DNA of 52,637 nt from Clostridia bacterium. GTDB lineage: Bacteria > Bacillota > Clostridia > Christensenellales > CAG-314. The notes under the pieces were generated by a model, which saw nothing but the letters and a program-made list of their open reading frames with translations, made no database searches and was not told where the DNA came from. The stretch covers positions 1 to 52,637 of the forward strand of contig JAFQSA010000031.1 of NCBI GenBank assembly GCA_017409765.1. Direction: 5' to 3'. This document shows, piece by piece, positions 14,407 through 24,671 of this stretch. How positions within the stretch are numbered: the first letter of the stretch is position 1; each line of letters begins with the position of its first letter. Made by a program: the position numbers and the translations under genes.

Positions 14407-16821
14407 ATGCACAAAAATATTACAAAAACACAACTAAAACAACTTATTGAATTAGCTGCGGAAAAGCAATACGGCGTTAGCGGCAAGGAACTATCCAAAT
14501 TGCAACTTTACAAGTGCGTTGCACGCGTAGTTCGCGACTTGCTTTTGCAAAAGCGTGCCGACTTCAACCACGAACACAAAGCGCGCACACGTAAACGTAT
14601 TCACTACCTTTCAATGGAATTTTTGATGGGTCGTTCCTTGAAGAACAACCTTTTCAATATGGAAATGGACGAACTTTTTGCTGACGTCCTCAAAAAACAC
14701 TACAAAGTAGAACTCAACGACCTCTACGAATTCGAACCAGACGCAGGTCTTGGCAATGGTGGTCTTGGCCGTCTTGCTGCTTGCTACCTCGACTGTCTTG
14801 CCAAGGAAGACTTCCCTGTAATGGGCCACTCCTTACGTTTTGAGTACGGTTTCTTCCAACAAAAAATTGTTGATGGCTGGCAAACTGAACTTCCAGACAA
14901 CTGGTTGCCCGGTGGCGAAGTTTGGCTCAAAGAACGTCCCGACAAGGTACAAGTAGTGCGTTTTGGCGGTTTTGTAAAGGAAATTTGGACGGACAAAGGC
15001 CCAATCTACCAACAAGTTAACTGCGACGAAGTGGAAGCATTCCCATACGATATGCTTGTTGATGGTTACAAGGCAAACGCTGTTGGCGTTTTGCGTTTGT
15101 GGTCTGCAAGATCTAGAAAACCATTCGACTTTGCTGCTTTTGGTCAAGGCGAATACATGCGTGCTCTCGAGCAACAAGCGCAAGCGGAAATGATCACAAA
15201 AGTTTTGTACCCAAGCGACAACCACGAGGAGGGCAAAATCCTTCGTTTGAAGCAAGAGTACTTCCTTGTTTCCGCAGCAATGCAAAACATCACAAGCGAC
15301 CACTACAAGCGTTACGGCAACTTCGATAACTTCTCTAGTCTTGTTGCTGTACACATCAACGATACTCACCCAGCACTTTGTGGCCCAGAACTCATGCGTA
15401 TCTTCATCGATGACTACGGATTCTCTTGGGAACACGCTTGGAGCATCGTAAAATCTGTTTGCGCTTACACAAACCATACCGTTATGGCGGAAGCATTGGA
15501 GTCTTGGCCACAATACATCTTCCAAAAGTTGTTGCCACGTATTTTCCAAATTATTGTGGAAATCAACGAACGCGCTTGCAAAGAGTTTTTTGACAAAACT
15601 GGTGGCGACTTCAAAAAGGTTAGCGATCTTGCAATCATTGCTTACGACCAAGTTCGTATGGCAAACTTGTCCATCATCACATCTCACTACGTAAATGGTG
15701 TATCCGCATTGCACAGCGACATCTTGAAAAAGTCTTTGTTCAAGGATTTTGCACAAATTGAGCCAGAAAAGTTCGGTAACGTTACAAATGGTATCGCTCA
15801 CCGCAGATGGCTTTGCCAAGCCAACCCCAAGTTGACAGGCATGATCACCGACCTTATTGGCGATGGATTCATTACCGATGCAAGCGAACTTACAAAACTC
15901 AATGCCTTCTTGGACGACACACAAGTTCACGAACGCATGGCACAAATCAAACTCTCTAACAAACAACACTTTGCCAACGTTGCCAAGGCAAAGAGTGGTG
16001 TTATCATCGATCCAAACACGCGTTTTGACGTACAAGTAAAGCGTCTTCACGAGTACAAACGTCAACTTTTGAACGTACTCAAGATCATTTCCTTGTTCCA
16101 TGACCTCAAGGAAAACCCCGATTTGGACGTTACTCCACAAACATTTATCTTTGGCGCAAAGGCAGCCCCAAGCTACTACCGCGCAAAGGAAGTTATCAAA
16201 CTTATTTGTTGTATCCAAAAGGAATTGGAAAAATACCCCAAAATCCGCGAAAAACTCAACGTTGTTTTCATGGAAAACTACTGCGTAACCATGGCAGAAG
16301 CACTTATTCCTGCTGCGGAAGTTAGTGAACAAATCTCCTTGGCAGGTAAGGAAGCAAGCGGTACAGGCAACATGAAGTTTATGATTAACGGCGCATTGAC
16401 ACTTGGTACACTTGACGGTGCAAACGTGGAAATGCACGAAGCAGTTGGCGACGACAACATCTTTATCTTTGGTATGACCGCTCGCGAAGTAGAAGGCGTT
16501 TGGGCAAAAGGCTACAACTCCATGGAATACTACTTCAAGCAACCCAAACTCCGTGCCATCATCGAAGAACTCAACAATGGTTTTGCAGGCGAAACTTTCG
16601 AAGGCATCTCCAACTACCTTCTTCGTTCCGCACAAGTTGCCGACCCATACATGTGCTTTGCTGACTTTGCAAGTTACATGGCTACTTACGACAAGATGGA
16701 TGCTGTTTACCAAGACATGGATGCTTGGAACAAAAAATCCTTAAAGAACATTGCCGAAGCAGGCAGATTTGCTGCTGACCGCTCTGTAAGAGAATACGCA
16801 CAAAAGATTTGGAGATTGTAA
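14407..16821 (+). CDS. glgP: Glycogen/maltodextrin phosphorylase (GT35)
   Basis: 804 residues, full length. It releases glucose-1-phosphate from the non-reducing ends of glycogen or maltodextrin using phosphate and pyridoxal phosphate. Signatures: DAGLGNGGLGRLAACYLD (glucan/phosphate site), KRLHEYKRQLLN, and the PLP-binding EASGTGNMKFMINGA with the Schiff-base Lys. The last codons overlap the next start as TAATG, so translation is coupled to the GH13 enzyme. GGGAGA precedes the ATG with a rather long gap. Confidence 0.95.
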   Translation: MHKNITKTQLKQLIELAAEKQYGVSGKELSKLQLYKCVARVVRDLLLQKRADFNHEHKARTRKRIHYLSMEFLMGRSLKNNLFNMEMDELFADVLKKHYKVELNDLYEFEPDAGLGNGGLGRLAACYLDCLAKEDFPVMGHSLRFEYGFFQQKIVDGWQTELPDNWLPGGEVWLKERPDKVQVVRFGGFVKEIWTDKGPIYQQVNCDEVEAFPYDMLVDGYKANAVGVLRLWSARSRKPFDFAAFGQGEYMRALEQQAQAEMITKVLYPSDNHEEGKILRLKQEYFLVSAAMQNITSDHYKRYGNFDNFSSLVAVHINDTHPALCGPELMRIFIDDYGFSWEHAWSIVKSVCAYTNHTVMAEALESWPQYIFQKLLPRIFQIIVEINERACKEFFDKTGGDFKKVSDLAIIAYDQVRMANLSIITSHYVNGVSALHSDILKKSLFKDFAQIEPEKFGNVTNGIAHRRWLCQANPKLTGMITDLIGDGFITDASELTKLNAFLDDTQVHERMAQIKLSNKQHFANVAKAKSGVIIDPNTRFDVQVKRLHEYKRQLLNVLKIISLFHDLKENPDLDVTPQTFIFGAKAAPSYYRAKEVIKLICCIQKELEKYPKIREKLNVVFMENYCVTMAEALIPAAEVSEQISLAGKEASGTGNMKFMINGALTLGTLDGANVEMHEAVGDDNIFIFGMTAREVEGVWAKGYNSMEYYFKQPKLRAIIEELNNGFAGETFEGISNYLLRSAQVADPYMCFADFASYMATYDKMDAVYQDMDAWNKKSLKNIAEAGRFAADRSVREYAQKIWRL

Positions 16822-18662
16822 TGCATTATATTCAATACGATCCAACAAACACCTTCTACAAAAGCATCGTTGGTGCCGTTGCGGAAGGTCAAAAGTTTGG
16901 TATCCGTTTGCAACTTAATCAATGTATAGCCCCCACAAATGTTTTCCTCGTGGTTTATGGCGACGATGGTGTATTTAACCAAGAGTACCAAATGTACCGC
17001 GAGGTGGGCAGTGGTGGCTGGGACAGTTACCTTTGCGATATTTCCCTAACCAAGGGGCTTTACTGGTACTACTTCCGCATGGAAGGTGTTCGCTACGAAC
17101 ACTACATCGGTATCGATTGTAACAACAACCCAAGTTTGTACTACGACAACGTTCAACCTTGGCAACTTTCCGTGTACAAAAAGCAGTACAAAGTGCCCAC
17201 TTGGCTCAACCAAGGCGTGATGTACCAAATCATGCCAGACCGCTTTTATAGTGACGGCACAACTGTTGCAACGGAGGACAAAATTCTTCGCACTTGGGGC
17301 GAGCAACCTTTCTTCCGTGACGAAAATGGTGTGGTTCGCAACCACGACTTCTTTGGTGGAAATATCAATGGTATTCGTCAAAAATTGCCATATTTGGCAA
17401 GTTTGAACGTAAAAACCATCTATCTCAACCCCATCTTCAAGGCATACTCCAACCACAAGTACGACACCGAGGACTACGAACTTATCGACCCAATGTTTGG
17501 TACCTACGACGACTTTGTAGCACTTTGCAAGGAAGCTAAAAAGTTGGGCATCCGCATCATTTTGGATGGCGTTTTCAACCACGTTGGTAGCACGTCAAGA
17601 TACTTCAATCGTGGCAAAAAGTACGGCGAAGGCGGTGCTTACAACGACAAAAACTCCCCCTATCGCGAGTGGTTCAACTTCGACCAATACAACAACTACG
17701 AGTGCTGGTGGAACTTCCAAACGTTGCCACGTATCAAAGCGGATAGCAAGTCCGCCCAAGAGTATTTTTGTGGCAAGGACGGCATTGTTGCCAAGTGGCT
17801 AAAGGCCGGTGCATCCGGTTGGCGCTTGGACGTTGTTGACGAAATTGCCGATTGCATGTTGGACAAAATCGTTGCATCCGCCAAAAAGGCCAAGAGCGAT
17901 TGCGCCATCATCGGCGAAGTGTGGGAGGATGCATCCAACAAGATAGACTACGGTGTGCGCCGTCACTACTTCGATGGTACACAACTCGACTCCGTCATGA
18001 ACTACCCACTTATGAAGGGTATTGTGGAGTTTGTCCGCTACGGCAACGAAAAGGCCCTTTCCCACGTGGTGTTCAACATCATTAACAACTACCCAACACA
18101 CGTTCGCAACAACTTGATGAACATTTTGGGCACACACGACACAATGCGTATCATCACACAACTTGCTGGCGAACGACTTGATGATGCCTCCAAGGAAACA
18201 ATGGCGCGCACAAAACTCACCGACAAGCAATACAAAGAGGGTTGCAAACTCCTTAAAATTGCAACAATCTTGCAGTACACAATGTTTGGTTTCCCCTGTG
18301 TCTACTACGGCAACGAAGTGGCAATGGAGGGCTACCGCGATCCTTTCTGTCGTGGTTGCTACCCTTGGGACAAGCAAAACAAGTTGATGTTGGACTTCTA
18401 CAAGCGCATGGGTGACTTGCGCAACATGCCAGTATTTTGTGATGGCGACTTCCACCAACTTGTGGCGGAAAACGGCGTCTATGCATTTGAGCGCATCGAC
18501 CAAAAAACACAAACGCAAGTTATTGTTGGCGTAAACCGTGGCTGTCAAGAGTACAACTTGTACCTTGCTGGCTCCTACGAGGATGTGTTTACCGGCCGTC
18601 GTTACCACGAGTGGTGCCACCTTCAACCCAACGGCTACGTTGTTTTGAAACGTGTGTACTAA
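16821..18662 (+). CDS. Cytoplasmic GH13 alpha-glucosidase/neopullulanase-type amylase
   Basis: 613 residues from the ATG at 16821, which overlaps the glgP stop; a GTG-type extension to 16809 lies inside glgP and is not favoured. An N-terminal beta domain (about residues 1-125) precedes the GH13 barrel. Catalytic regions: DGVFNHVGSTSRYFN (I), GWRLDVVDEIADC with the nucleophile Asp (II), IIGEVWEDASN with the acid/base Glu (III), NILGTHDTMR (IV). The MYQIMPDRFYSDG start of the barrel is typical of the neopullulanase/cyclomaltodextrinase group. No signal peptide, so it trims maltodextrins or glycogen ends inside the cell together with MalQ and GlgP. Named cautiously because GH13 subfamilies differ in specificity. 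Confidence 0.88.
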   Translation: MHYIQYDPTNTFYKSIVGAVAEGQKFGIRLQLNQCIAPTNVFLVVYGDDGVFNQEYQMYREVGSGGWDSYLCDISLTKGLYWYYFRMEGVRYEHYIGIDCNNNPSLYYDNVQPWQLSVYKKQYKVPTWLNQGVMYQIMPDRFYSDGTTVATEDKILRTWGEQPFFRDENGVVRNHDFFGGNINGIRQKLPYLASLNVKTIYLNPIFKAYSNHKYDTEDYELIDPMFGTYDDFVALCKEAKKLGIRIILDGVFNHVGSTSRYFNRGKKYGEGGAYNDKNSPYREWFNFDQYNNYECWWNFQTLPRIKADSKSAQEYFCGKDGIVAKWLKAGASGWRLDVVDEIADCMLDKIVASAKKAKSDCAIIGEVWEDASNKIDYGVRRHYFDGTQLDSVMNYPLMKGIVEFVRYGNEKALSHVVFNIINNYPTHVRNNLMNILGTHDTMRIITQLAGERLDDASKETMARTKLTDKQYKEGCKLLKIATILQYTMFGFPCVYYGNEVAMEGYRDPFCRGCYPWDKQNKLMLDFYKRMGDLRNMPVFCDGDFHQLVAENGVYAFERIDQKTQTQVIVGVNRGCQEYNLYLAGSYEDVFTGRRYHEWCHLQPNGYVVLKRVY

Positions 18663-18734
18663 ACTCCCCCAATCTTTGCAATAGTGCATGGTTAATATCA
18701 AATTTAGATAACAAAAACTCAATTTTACAAAACA

Positions 18735-18767
18735 AAAAAGACATCGACTCAAGTTCGATGTCTTTTT
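18735..18767 (+). terminator. Rho-independent terminator of the alpha-glucan operon
   Basis: Perfect 13-base arms (AAAAAGACATCGA and its complement) around a loop of seven, ending in a T run, 70 bases after the last stop. Confidence 0.92.
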
Positions 18768-18817
18768 TGCATTTATTTACTAAAACTAAATATTTAGTAT
18801 CAATTTTATACTTAATA

Positions 18818-18844
18818 TTGACACGGGGGGGGTAGGTGTATAAT
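18818..18844 (+). promoter_or_regulatory. Promoter with G8 tract in a 15-base spacer
   Basis: Consensus TTGACA (18818-18823) and consensus TATAAT (18839-18844) are separated by only 15 bases, made of C, eight consecutive G (18825-18832), then TAGGTG. The best-supported promoters in this window have 17-base spacers. Gain of two G would restore the standard spacing. A homopolymeric tract at this place is the layout of phase-variable promoters of surface proteins. Confidence 0.75.
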
Positions 18845-18892
18845 ACTCTCAACAAACACTAAATTTTATATATCTACAACGAGGTGTATATT

Positions 18893-21037
18893 ATGAAAAA
18901 ACAAATTTTAGTAATTATTCTATTGGCCATTTTGCTTGTGAGTTGTTTGGCGCTTACAGCATGCACTGGTCCCGAAGGTCCTATCGGTCCACAAGGTCCA
19001 CAAGGCGAAACAGGACAAACTGGACCACAAGGTCCTCAAGGTGAACAAGGTATTCAAGGACCACAAGGTCCTCAAGGTGATCCTGGCCAAACAGGCCCTC
19101 AAGGCCCGCAAGGTGAAGTAGGTCCACAAGGTCCTACTGGTATTAGTATCACAAATGCACAAATTAACGAAAAGGGCGAACTTATAATCACTTTTAGTGA
19201 CGGCCAAACACAAAATCTTGGTGTAATTATTGGATCAGATGGTGAAAAAGGTGAAACAGGCTCTCAAGGTCCACAAGGCAAGCCAGGTCAAGATGGTGAA
19301 GATGGTATCACACCTCAACTCAAAATTGGTGAGGAAAACTACTGGTATGTTTCCTATGACAATGGTGTAACATGGGAAAACCTTGGTGTAAAAGCGGCTG
19401 TTCATGATGGCACCGAAGGTCTTGAGTTCTATCCACTAAACGATACAGAGTGTGCAGTTGCAGTTGGTAACGCAATATTTTTGCAAAACATCGTTATTCC
19501 ATCCAAATACTTAAATTACACAGTTACCACCATCCTTGGTCGAGAATTGTTAGAGAAAGGGGCTTTTGAGAGATGCAATAATCTCAAAAGCATAACAATC
19601 CCAGATACCATAACAAGTATTGGTAGTTATGCGTTCTATAACTGTTCCAGTTTAACAAGCATTGTTATCCCAGACAGCGTAACATCTATTGGCTCTTACG
19701 CATTCAATGGTTGCAGTAGTCTTACTAGTGTGACTTGCCCTGCAAGCGCTATTGCCTCTTTTAATTTGCAAAATATACAAAATTTCGTTATTACTTCTGG
19801 TGATATCCAAGAGGAAGCGTTAATAAGTCGTAGCAATTTGATAAGTGTAACAATTGGCGAGGGCGTTACAAGTATCGGCGCTAAAGCTTTTGATAACTGC
19901 AACAATTTGACTAGTATGACAATTTGCAACGGCATAACAAGTATTGGTTCTTATGCATTCTCTGGTTGCAGTGGACTAACAAGTATCACAATTCCAGATA
20001 GTGTAACAACGATTGGCGAGTATGCATTCGATGACTGCTCTAGTTTGACAAGTATCACAATTCCAAATAGTGTAACATCAATTGGTTATGGTGCATTCAA
20101 TAATTGCTCCAGTTTGACAAGTATCACAATTCCAGATAGTGTGACATCTATTGGCGAGTATGCATTCGATGACTGCTCTAGTTTGACAAGTATTACAATT
20201 CCCAATACTGTGACATCTATTGGCGAGTATACATTCGACGGCTGCTCTAGTTTGACAAGTATCACAATTCCAAATACTGTGACATCTATTGGTGAGTGTG
20301 CATTTTCTAATTGTTCAAATATCGAAAGTATTACCATTCCAAACAGTGTAACAAGTATTGGCGAAGGTGCATTCGAATATTGCGCAAGATTAGAGGATGT
20401 TATTTTTGAAGAAGAGAGTAACTTGACCAGTATTGGTAACCATGCATTCAGAGGCTGTGAGGATTTAGAAAGTGTAACCATTCCAAACGGTGTAACATCT
20501 ATTGGTGAATATGCATTCTCTGGTTGTGTGGATTTAGGAATCGTAACCATCCCAAAGAGTGTTACAAGTATTGGCGACTATGCATTCCAAGGTTGTGAAA
20601 GACTTAATAGTATATCCATTCCAAGTAGCGTAACATCTATTGGTGATTCTGCATTCAGTAATTGTACCAGCTTGACAAGCATTACAATTCCAAGCAGTGT
20701 AACATCTATTGGTAATTATGCATTCAGTAATTGTACCAGCTTGACAAGCATTACAATTTCAGAAGGTGTAACATCTATTGGAAATCGTGCGTTCTATGGT
20801 TGCTCCAGTCTGACTAAAGTTACAATCCCAAGTAGCGTAGTTTCTATTGGTGCTTATGCATTCTATAGTTGTAGTAAATTAACAAGTGTAACATTTGCAG
20901 ACTCTGATAATTGGTATCGTACATCATACTCTAATATGTCAGGTGGATCTAAAATGACACTTACTGATGCGGAACAAAATGCAAAGTATCTGAAGAGTAC
21001 TTATTATAACTACTACTGGTACAAAAAAGCTAACTAA
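18893..21037 (+). CDS. Surface lipoprotein with collagen-like and BspA-type leucine-rich repeats
   Basis: 714 residues from the ATG at 18893, six bases after GAGGTG. A lipoprotein signal peptide ends with lipobox LTAC (Cys 24). Next comes a collagen-like Gly-X-Y run of about 19 triplets rich in GPQ (residues 26-82), a small beta domain ([19 protein letters not shown]), and a second run of about eight triplets followed by [20 protein letters not shown]. The rest holds about 17 BspA-type leucine-rich repeats of the form [23 protein letters not shown], mostly 23 residues each. The protein ends with a Tyr-rich tail. It should be anchored outside the membrane and extend from it; BspA-type repeats often mediate binding to host or bacterial surfaces. 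Expression may vary through the G8 tract in its promoter. It is monocistronic. Confidence 0.9.
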   Translation: MKKQILVIILLAILLVSCLALTACTGPEGPIGPQGPQGETGQTGPQGPQGEQGIQGPQGPQGDPGQTGPQGPQGEVGPQGPTGISITNAQINEKGELIITFSDGQTQNLGVIIGSDGEKGETGSQGPQGKPGQDGEDGITPQLKIGEENYWYVSYDNGVTWENLGVKAAVHDGTEGLEFYPLNDTECAVAVGNAIFLQNIVIPSKYLNYTVTTILGRELLEKGAFERCNNLKSITIPDTITSIGSYAFYNCSSLTSIVIPDSVTSIGSYAFNGCSSLTSVTCPASAIASFNLQNIQNFVITSGDIQEEALISRSNLISVTIGEGVTSIGAKAFDNCNNLTSMTICNGITSIGSYAFSGCSGLTSITIPDSVTTIGEYAFDDCSSLTSITIPNSVTSIGYGAFNNCSSLTSITIPDSVTSIGEYAFDDCSSLTSITIPNTVTSIGEYTFDGCSSLTSITIPNTVTSIGECAFSNCSNIESITIPNSVTSIGEGAFEYCARLEDVIFEEESNLTSIGNHAFRGCEDLESVTIPNGVTSIGEYAFSGCVDLGIVTIPKSVTSIGDYAFQGCERLNSISIPSSVTSIGDSAFSNCTSLTSITIPSSVTSIGNYAFSNCTSLTSITISEGVTSIGNRAFYGCSSLTKVTIPSSVVSIGAYAFYSCSKLTSVTFADSDNWYRTSYSNMSGGSKMTLTDAEQNAKYLKSTYYNYYWYKKAN
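19587..20905 (+). repeat. Tandem 69-base repeats encoding leucine-rich units
   Basis: About 17 units of mostly 69 bases, each coding for a 23-residue BspA-type repeat. Some are nearly identical: a stretch of over 40 bases starting with ATTGGCGAGTATGCATTC at 20012 recurs at 20150, exactly two units later. Such identity would allow unit number to change by recombination or slippage. Confidence 0.85.
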
Positions 21038-21065
21038 CAACTAAATAAACAACCCATAGCAAACC

Positions 21066-21094
21066 AGCGTCATCCAAAAGGATGGCGCTTTTGT
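21066..21094 (+). terminator. Rho-independent terminator
   Basis: Arms AGCGTCATCC and GGATGGCGCT (one G-T pair) around AAAA, then TTTTGTTTT. Confidence 0.85.
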
Positions 21095-21129
21095 TTTGCA
21101 AAAACTCCCATCAAATCCCAAATTGGGTA

Positions 21130-21158
21130 TTGTAATCTAGTTCCACTTTTGGTATAAT
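21130..21158 (+). promoter_or_regulatory. Sigma-A promoter of alpha-galactosidase gene
   Basis: TTGTAA (21130-21135), 17-base spacer, TATAAT (21153-21158) preceded by TTTTGG. Confidence 0.75.
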
Positions 21159-21193
21159 CTAGGTGTAAAAATATGTTTTGCGAGGTAATCGGC

Positions 21194-23374
21194 ATGATTA
21201 ACTACATCAGCGACAAAAAACTGCTCACACTTTCTAACGGTAGCATTGCCTACGTGTTGTACATCAACGATGCTGGCTATGTGGAAAAGGTGTATTTCGG
21301 CAAGGCACTTGCCAATCTTGATGACTTTGCGCAAGTGCGTGATGCCAAGTATTTTACATCCAGCTACTACGACACATCCATTGGCGCACAAAAGATGTAC
21401 ACCGATGGCTTTATGACGGACACCGCCTTGATGGAACTATCTCCCCACGGTGTTTGGGACAAGCATCACTCGGCAATTGTTTTGCGCGACAAATCCGGCA
21501 GTTACGAAAGTGACTTTAGATACCACTCTCACAAGATCTACAGTGGTGTGCCAGTGGTTGATGAGCAAATGCCACACGCCAAGGGCGAAAGTGCGCAAAC
21601 TTTGGAAATTTTGTACAAAGATATGCACCGAGATATTTTTGTTACCGAGTACCTAACAATCTACCCTGATAAAGATATCATTGTTAAGAGTTTTGCTGTG
21701 GAAAACAAAACGGAGAGCCAACTTTCGCTACTCAGAGCAATGTCCATGCAACTTGACTTGAGTAGCAAGGACTACACAATGGTAACTTTCCCCGGACGTT
21801 GGTCGCGTGAGCGCACCTATCAAGAGCGTACACTTGGCTACGGCACACAACAAGTGAGCAGTAACTTGGGCCACTCTTCACACGATATGAACCCATTTGT
21901 GTTTTTGAAGGCGCAAAATGCCACCATGGACTACGGCGAAGTTATTGGTTTCAACCTCATTTACAGCGGAAACTTCCTTTTCCGTGCTGATGTAAGCAAG
22001 TACAACTGCACACAAATCAGCTACGGACTTAACGACGAAGATTTTTGCTGGAGTTTGGCAAGTGGTGCGCGTTTTGTAACACCTCAAGCGGTAATTTCCT
22101 ACTCCTACCAAGGTGTGGACAAAATGTCGCAAAACTTCCACGCGTTTATCAAGCAAAACCTCATCTCCTACAAGGCGGACCGCGACTACAAGCCAGTTTT
22201 GTTCAACTCTTGGGAGGGTTGCTACTTCACTTTTGATACCGAGTCGGTCATTTCCTACATCAACGATGCTGTAAAAATTGGCACCGAGTTGTTTGTGTTG
22301 GACGATGGTTGGTTTGGCGCACGCAACGACGATACAAGTTCCCTTGGCGATTGGTTTGTGAACAAATCCAAGGTGGATTTGCACAAGGTTATTGACCATT
22401 GCAAGCAAATTGGCATCAAGTTTGGTATTTGGTTCGAGCCAGAAATGATCAACCCCAACTCGCAACTTTTCTGTGAACATCCCGAGTACGTTCTTGGCAA
22501 TTTGGATAACAAACAACTGAGTTTGACACGGAACCAAATGCATTTGGACTTTGCAAATCCACAAGTTGTGGACTGCATCTACAGCCAAATGAAGGCATTT
22601 TTGGACGAGTACCAAGTTGACTACATCAAATGGGACTACAACCGCTCCGTTAGCGAACACATTTCCAAGGCGCACGGCACAAACCAAGGGGAAATTTACC
22701 ATCGACTTGTGCTTGGCTACTACCAACTTATATCTCGCCTAACCAAGGAGTACCCCAACATCATGTTTGAAGGTTGCTCCGGCGGTGGTGGACGTTTTGA
22801 TATGGGTACGTTGTACTTTGCTCCACAAATTTGGACAAGCGACCAATCTAACCCAGCGGAACGCATGTTCATCAACTACAATACATCACTTGGCTATCCA
22901 CTTTCCACAATGGGCGCCCACGTAAATGACTCCAAGATGGGTACTTACACAACCAAAGCGCTCCTTGCAATGTTTGGCACCTACGGCTACGAAATGAACC
23001 CCAACGTGTTGACTGCTGAGGAAATGGAAGAACTGTACAAAGTGGCGCAACTTTACAAGGGCTACCACAATGGCGTAATTGCAAATGGCACACTTTACCA
23101 CTTGCTTTCTCCAAACGACAGTAACTTCACTTGCCTTCAATGCGTTGCGCAAGACATGTCCACATCACTTGTGTTGTTGATGTCCAAACTCAGCAACCCC
23201 GCAGCACTCAACTTCCTCAAACTGAAAGGCCTTGATCCCAACAAAAAGTACTCCAACAACATCGATAACTGTGTTCACACAGGCGAGTACTACATGCAAG
23301 TGGGTATCAATCTTTCGGTAGTGTGGTTTAGCGAATTTACTGCATACCTTGCCATTTTGACGGAAGTGGAGTAG
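21194..23374 (+). CDS. Alpha-galactosidase (GH36)
   Basis: 726 residues from the ATG at 21194, which follows GAGGTAATC; an ATG at 21173 precedes this site and is less likely. It hydrolyses terminal alpha-galactosides such as melibiose and raffinose. The GH36 layout is clear: N-terminal beta domain, then the barrel with ELFVLDDGWFGARNDD, KFGIWFEPEMINPNS, the nucleophile Asp in YIKWDYNRSVSE, the EGCSGGGGRFDMG loop, and the acid/base Asp in IWTSDQSNPAER. No signal peptide, so substrates must be imported; no sugar transporter lies next to it. The product galactose would enter the GalT/GalE route at 7-9.5 kb. Confidence 0.93.
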   Translation: MINYISDKKLLTLSNGSIAYVLYINDAGYVEKVYFGKALANLDDFAQVRDAKYFTSSYYDTSIGAQKMYTDGFMTDTALMELSPHGVWDKHHSAIVLRDKSGSYESDFRYHSHKIYSGVPVVDEQMPHAKGESAQTLEILYKDMHRDIFVTEYLTIYPDKDIIVKSFAVENKTESQLSLLRAMSMQLDLSSKDYTMVTFPGRWSRERTYQERTLGYGTQQVSSNLGHSSHDMNPFVFLKAQNATMDYGEVIGFNLIYSGNFLFRADVSKYNCTQISYGLNDEDFCWSLASGARFVTPQAVISYSYQGVDKMSQNFHAFIKQNLISYKADRDYKPVLFNSWEGCYFTFDTESVISYINDAVKIGTELFVLDDGWFGARNDDTSSLGDWFVNKSKVDLHKVIDHCKQIGIKFGIWFEPEMINPNSQLFCEHPEYVLGNLDNKQLSLTRNQMHLDFANPQVVDCIYSQMKAFLDEYQVDYIKWDYNRSVSEHISKAHGTNQGEIYHRLVLGYYQLISRLTKEYPNIMFEGCSGGGGRFDMGTLYFAPQIWTSDQSNPAERMFINYNTSLGYPLSTMGAHVNDSKMGTYTTKALLAMFGTYGYEMNPNVLTAEEMEELYKVAQLYKGYHNGVIANGTLYHLLSPNDSNFTCLQCVAQDMSTSLVLLMSKLSNPAALNFLKLKGLDPNKKYSNNIDNCVHTGEYYMQVGINLSVVWFSEFTAYLAILTEVE

Positions 23375-23482
23375 AGTTTGACTAGTAAAAGTTTGTCTAA
23401 CGAACAATTTGGATGCACTACATTGTCACAAATAACTAGAGTTAAATGGTAAGCGCAATGTGACAAATAATCAGCATCTTAG

Positions 23483-23547
23483 GGGAGGATACCATCCTCC
23501 CGCAAATAAGTAAAACAAAAAGCCGAGAGAATTCTCTCGGCTTTTTG
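23483..23547. terminator. Two hairpins between alpha-galactosidase and lipoprotein genes
   Basis: A short hairpin GGGAGGAT-ACC-ATCCTCCC (23483-23501) is followed by a strong bidirectional terminator with arms AAAAAGCCGAGAG and CTCTCGGCTTTTT (23517-23546). The converging genes end at 23374 and 23564. Confidence 0.88.
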
Positions 23548-23563
23548 TTTTTGTGTTTGGGAG

Positions 23564-24529
23564 TTAGTTTTCCGTAACTTTGTTGTATGTTCCGCCAACA
23601 AAGTGTGTTGGATCGAATGTGCAGGTGGATTCTTCGTCGAAGTACTCGCCAAATCCAAGGGTAAACATGTCGTCCCCAAGGTCAAAGTCCTCCAACTGGT
23701 AGTCGGCCTCTACGGAGATTCCCGATTCCGCAGTGGGCTCGTTTTCGCCATGCATAACGTAGATCAGTGCGCAACTGTGCATTTCCTTGGTGTCCCAGTC
23801 TTCGTATTGGGACATTTTGATGGTGCCTTCCACAAATGTACCTGTTGTAGCATTTTCGTAACGCATGTAGATGGTGTAACTTACACCTTGTGGGTCAGAG
23901 CAGAAGGAGTTGTTTGCAAAGTAAAAACTGTTGCCAAGTTCATCCACAAAGGTACCATCCAGTTTTGCGCAGTTTAGGTAGTTTGCCTTGCCGTTTTTGT
24001 AGGCGGTCTCAGTTGTGCCTTCCTTTACGTATGTGCCAAATGCGTAGGGCATGTTGGACAAGTGGTAGTCGCGCACTGGCACACCGCCGGCTCTAGGTGG
24101 ATCGATGTGGTAACCTTCGCTCATGATGGTAAATTGATGCAAACCCTCTTTCGTGTCTTCGGTGTAGCACTCGAGATAGTCAAAAATTCTAAATCCATCG
24201 TCATCCTTGCCGAAGTTTAACACAAGTGTTAGTGGGCTGATGGTGTTTCCCGGACCTTCGTAGGTGATATGGTGCTCCCCTTGCTTTTTCAAAACGCCAT
24301 CTTCGTAGTACTTAAAGTTTTTGCTATCAAACTCGAAGTAGGCATTTTGTACATTGCTAAGTTTGTTGTTGTTGCTAACCAAATTCCATTTTACGGCAGT
24401 TTCGCCATCGCCTAGATCTACAACGTTTTTGTTGTCGTCAAACATTTCCAGTAGGGCGCATCCGGCAAAGCCAAAGCACATTGTGGAAACAATCAACACA
24501 GTTAACAGTGCAACAAGTATCTTTTTCAT
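23564..24529 (-). CDS. Lipoprotein of unknown function
   Basis: 321 residues, not recognised. A lipoprotein signal peptide is clear: MKKILVALLTVLIVSTMCF followed by GFAGC with Cys 24 as the acylated residue. The mature part looks beta-rich and acidic, with blocks such as NNKLSNVQNAYFEFDSKNFKYYEDG and GFRIFDYLECYTED, like extracellular lipocalin-type or META-like domains, but no family motif is certain. Start at the ATG with AAGGAGATACATC before it. A TATAAT with GTGG in front lies about 50 bases upstream (around 24595). No partner genes suggest a role. Confidence 0.8.
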   Translation of the reverse strand: MKKILVALLTVLIVSTMCFGFAGCALLEMFDDNKNVVDLGDGETAVKWNLVSNNNKLSNVQNAYFEFDSKNFKYYEDGVLKKQGEHHITYEGPGNTISPLTLVLNFGKDDDGFRIFDYLECYTEDTKEGLHQFTIMSEGYHIDPPRAGGVPVRDYHLSNMPYAFGTYVKEGTTETAYKNGKANYLNCAKLDGTFVDELGNSFYFANNSFCSDPQGVSYTIYMRYENATTGTFVEGTIKMSQYEDWDTKEMHSCALIYVMHGENEPTAESGISVEADYQLEDFDLGDDMFTLGFGEYFDEESTCTFDPTHFVGGTYNKVTEN

Positions 24530-24644
24530 GATGTATCTCCTTGTTCAAATGCAACTAGTAGTGCAAAAATTGCGTAGTCGTTATGTGTTTATCATTATAC
24601 CACAACAACAGCGCATTTGCCATACTTTTTTTACAATTTTAAGC

Positions 24645-24671
24645 AAAAAAGGACTAACAATGTGTTAGTCC
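24645..24671 (-). terminator. Terminator overlapping the stop of the GNAT gene
   Basis: On the minus strand, arms GGACTAACA and TGTTAGTCC around CAT, followed by TTTTTTGC. The first arm contains the TAA stop codon of the gene. Confidence 0.85.

Noticed and set aside
19587..20905. Regular repeats as a CRISPR array
   Set aside because: The repeats are in frame, code for leucine-rich units and have no spacers.
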